Source: an uncultured Enterocloster sp.
GTDB lineage: Bacteria > Bacillota > Clostridia > Lachnospirales > Lachnospiraceae
DNA length: 15,027 nucleotides
Direction of reading: 5' to 3'
NCBI GenBank assembly: GCA_944382045.1
Contig: CALWMT010000029.1
Span: forward strand, 1 to 15,027
The translations under genes and the position numbers were made by a program. How positions within the stretch are numbered: position 1 is the stretch's first letter; the number at the start of each line of letters is the position of its first letter. The notes under the pieces were generated by a model. It worked only from the letters and a program-made list of their open reading frames with translations. It had not been told where the DNA came from and did not search any database. Positions 13,421-15,027 of the stretch are shown one piece after another.

Positions 13421-14056
13421 CTAAATCTCATACCCCCGAAGCCGCAGATATCCCTTCACAGCCTCCACCGCGCCCTCGGTTCCCAGCCGGGCGGTGTTGA
13501 GCATCAGATCATAGTTCTCCACATTCTCCCAATCCCTGCCGGTGTAGTATCTGTGGTAGTCCCGCCGCTCCCTGTCGATGCGCTTGATATTCTTCTTCAC
13601 ATCCTTGGGTTCATAGTATCCCAGCTCTTTGATCCGTTCCACCCGGTAGTCCATGTCCGCATAGAGGTAGACCTTGACAAGTCCGTCAAAGCCGTCCAGC
13701 ACATAGTCCGCACAGCGGCCGATGATCACACAGTCCTCCTCTGCCGCCAGCTTGCGGATCACCTCGGACTGGAAGCGGAACAGATTGTCCGCCGCAATCA
13801 GATCCGGTCCCAGGGAGGGTGTTCCCAGCTCAGGCGCCAGGCTTTTCACAATGCGGTAGAGAAGCTTATTCCCCGCCTTCTCGTCCGCCATATGGTAGAA
13901 GCTCTCCTTGATCCCGCTCTCATCGGAATTGAGACGCAGAATATTCTTGTCGTAAAACCCCAGCCCCAAGTCCTTTGCCAGGCGGGCTCCTATCTCACGT
14001 CCGCCGCTTCCGTACTGTCTTCCGATTGTGATAACCAGTCTCTTGTTTTCCTTCAT
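13421..14056 (-). CDS. Cytidylate kinase-like P-loop protein
   Basis: This 211-residue protein belongs to the cytidylate kinase-like family (Cytidylate_kin2 type). Visible are the glycine-rich loop IGRQYGSGGREIGARLA near the N-terminus, GLGFYDKNILRL, DCVIIGRCADYVL (about 107-119), and an Arg-rich lid-like stretch KRIDRERRDYHRYYTGRDW. Classical Cmk phosphorylates CMP; members of this subfamily are often uncharacterised and substrate is uncertain. The start at 14056 was chosen because AGGAGG (14065-14070) is 8 nt upstream; an ATG two codons earlier (14062) would leave only 2 nt. It has its own extended -10 promoter just after the terminator of the folate gene. Confidence 0.85.
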   Translation of the reverse strand: MKENKRLVITIGRQYGSGGREIGARLAKDLGLGFYDKNILRLNSDESGIKESFYHMADEKAGNKLLYRIVKSLAPELGTPSLGPDLIAADNLFRFQSEVIRKLAAEEDCVIIGRCADYVLDGFDGLVKVYLYADMDYRVERIKELGYYEPKDVKKNIKRIDRERRDYHRYYTGRDWENVENYDLMLNTARLGTEGAVEAVKGYLRLRGYEI

Positions 14057-14089
14057 TGCCATGTCCTCCTCTCTCTTGTTTCTATCTAC

Positions 14090-14095
14090 AGTATA
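14090..14095 (-). promoter_or_regulatory. Extended -10 promoter of cytidylate kinase-like gene
   Basis: The minus strand reads TGCTATACT, an extended -10 box, directly after the T-run of the upstream terminator. The -35 position (TATCTG) is poor. The leader is about 25 nt and includes AGGAGG. Confidence 0.6.
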
Positions 14096-14099
14096 GCAC

Positions 14100-14137
14100 A
14101 AAAAAGGCCGCGCAGATACCTATTTATCTGCACAGCC
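14100..14137 (-). terminator. Intrinsic terminator of the folate cyclo-ligase operon
   Basis: A 13-bp stem pairs 14106-14118 with 14125-14137 (two G-U pairs in the RNA, 6-nt loop), followed on the minus strand by T6 (14100-14105). It lies 12 nt after the cyclo-ligase stop codon. Confidence 0.9.
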
Positions 14138-14149
14138 GCTTCTTTGCCG

Positions 14150-14719
14150 CTATTTTATCCGATACACTCCCGCCTCCGTCACCACCGCGTCCATCCGTTC
14201 GTCGTGGTCCTCTGCGGGCAGCGCATCCTCCATCATCCGCCCCCGGCACAGCGCTGCTCGAAAGCACTTCGTCTGCAGGAGAAACCGGTCATAGTATCCT
14301 CCGCCATATCCCAGCCTCCGGCCGTCCCTGGTGCAGGAAAGACAGGGGATGAGAGCCAGTCCTATTTTTTCTGGACTGACGAGGGGGGCATCCAGTCCCG
14401 GCTCCAGGATGCCAAAGCTTCCCCGCTCCAGCTCTCCCAATCCAAAGATCCGCCGCGCCTCCATCACGCCCTTTGCGGTGCACAGGGGCACGCAGACCTG
14501 CTTTCCCCTCTCCAGGGCATCGAGAAGCAGGGGGCGGGTGTCAATCTCTCCCTCCATGCCAACATAGCAGAACAGCACCTGGCTCCCTATGTACTCCGGC
14601 AGGGAAACCGCCTGCCGGAAAATGGCCTCATCCGCCTGACGGCAGTATTCCCCGTCAAGGCCGGCTGCCCTCTCCTTAAGCTGCCCTCGCAGCCGCTTCT
14701 TTTCTTCCTTTGCGTCCAT
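14150..14719 (-). CDS. 5-formyltetrahydrofolate cyclo-ligase
   Basis: This 189-residue protein matches 5-FCL (MTHFS), which uses ATP to convert 5-formyltetrahydrofolate to 5,10-methenyltetrahydrofolate in folate one-carbon metabolism. Visible are the N-terminal basic helix (EEKKRLRGQLKERA), VLFCYVGMEGEIDTRPLL, VCVPLC, the substrate-binding region IPCLSCTRDGRRLGYGGGYYDRFL with the family's signature GYGGGYYDRFL, and the C-terminal ERMDAVVTEAGVY. The second of two adjacent ATGs (14719) is preferred because GAGG lies 7 nt upstream, against 4 nt for 14722. The gene begins 16 nt after the SPOR-domain gene and probably shares its transcript. A strong terminator follows. Confidence 0.94.
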   Translation of the reverse strand: MDAKEEKKRLRGQLKERAAGLDGEYCRQADEAIFRQAVSLPEYIGSQVLFCYVGMEGEIDTRPLLLDALERGKQVCVPLCTAKGVMEARRIFGLGELERGSFGILEPGLDAPLVSPEKIGLALIPCLSCTRDGRRLGYGGGYYDRFLLQTKCFRAALCRGRMMEDALPAEDHDERMDAVVTEAGVYRIK

Positions 14720-14735
14720 CATCCACCCTCATCGC

Positions 14736-15027
14736 CTAGTACACCGCCGGCTCCCGCACCAAAACCGTGGGGTATCCCTGGCCGCGCACCTGCCGCTCCA
14801 TGCGGATTCCATTTTCCATATCGAGGAATGCGCCCACCCGAACCTTGTAGAGCCCGCCGCTGTACACAAGAAACGCGGGGAAGCCCTGGTTCTGGAGCTC
14901 CTTTAAAAGCCGTTCCGCCGGCATCCGGGTACGGAAGGCCCCCACCTGAACCTGATAGTATTCCGGTCCGCCCGCCTCCATCTGACGGATGGTGGTCAGG
15001 ATCCCCTCCGCCACTGCCTGGGCAATG
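14736..15027 (-). CDS. SPOR-domain protein, probable N-acetylmuramoyl-L-alanine amidase (C-terminal part)
   Basis: The frame is open to the right edge, giving the last 97 residues of a longer protein. Residues after EYYQVQVGAFRTRMPAERLLKELQNQG through YKVRVGAFLDMENGIRMERQVRGQGYPTVLV form a SPOR domain, which binds denuded glycan strands of septal peptidoglycan. The preceding IAQAVAEGILTTI resembles the last helix of amidase_3 catalytic domains, so a cell-wall amidase is likely, but the catalytic part is outside the window. A GTG at 15014 is not taken as the start, since the frame continues upstream. Confidence 0.75.
   Translation of the reverse strand, partial: IAQAVAEGILTTIRQMEAGGPEYYQVQVGAFRTRMPAERLLKELQNQGFPAFLVYSGGLYKVRVGAFLDMENGIRMERQVRGQGYPTVLVREPAVY

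Overview
This 15 kb window looks like ordinary chromosome from a moderately GC-rich, spore-forming Firmicute of the class Clostridia, most likely Lachnospiraceae-like. The reasons are a PolC-family protein, a CarD regulator, a RelB/DinJ-YoeB toxin-antitoxin pair, SpoIID-like and SPOR-domain cell-wall proteins, strong AGGAGG ribosome sites and sigma-A promoters with 17-bp spacers. Genus is not decidable from the sequence alone.

Left part (1-3204). A gene running off the left edge on the minus strand (1-1084) encodes a PolC-like protein that starts after the PHP/exonuclease part of PolC and has lost two of the three catalytic aspartates. Divergent from it is a WYL-domain transcription factor (1300-2289). 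The intergenic region has a tandem 28-bp-period repeat and a perfect palindrome next to a strong promoter. A YoeB-like toxin/RelB-DinJ-like antitoxin pair follows on the minus strand. Beyond it lies a broken second copy of the WYL gene, so the toxin-antitoxin module sits between direct repeats.

Middle part (3221-7572). A PAP2-superfamily membrane phosphatase (plus) converges with a CPBP protease-glycosyltransferase pair (minus). A divergently read carbamate kinase-like gene with a non-canonical N-terminal motif converges with a CarD-family regulator across a bidirectional terminator.

Right part (7573-15027), all minus strand. carA-carB encode carbamoyl-phosphate synthetase, with a 1-nt overlap. 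They are read from a clear promoter through a leader with a terminator-like hairpin. carB carries an uninterrupted A16 tract in its coding strand. Upstream lie a SpoIID-like/peptidoglycan-binding protein, a cytidylate kinase-like P-loop protein, 5-formyltetrahydrofolate cyclo-ligase, and the C-terminal SPOR domain of a probable cell-wall hydrolase cut by the right edge.

How the genes connect: carAB make carbamoyl phosphate, and the nearby carbamate kinase-like protein belongs to a family that handles the same metabolite. The most unusual part is the WYL/degenerate-PolC divergent pair with its repeats and the duplicated WYL fragment around the toxin-antitoxin module. No tRNA, rRNA, CRISPR array, transposase or phage gene was seen.
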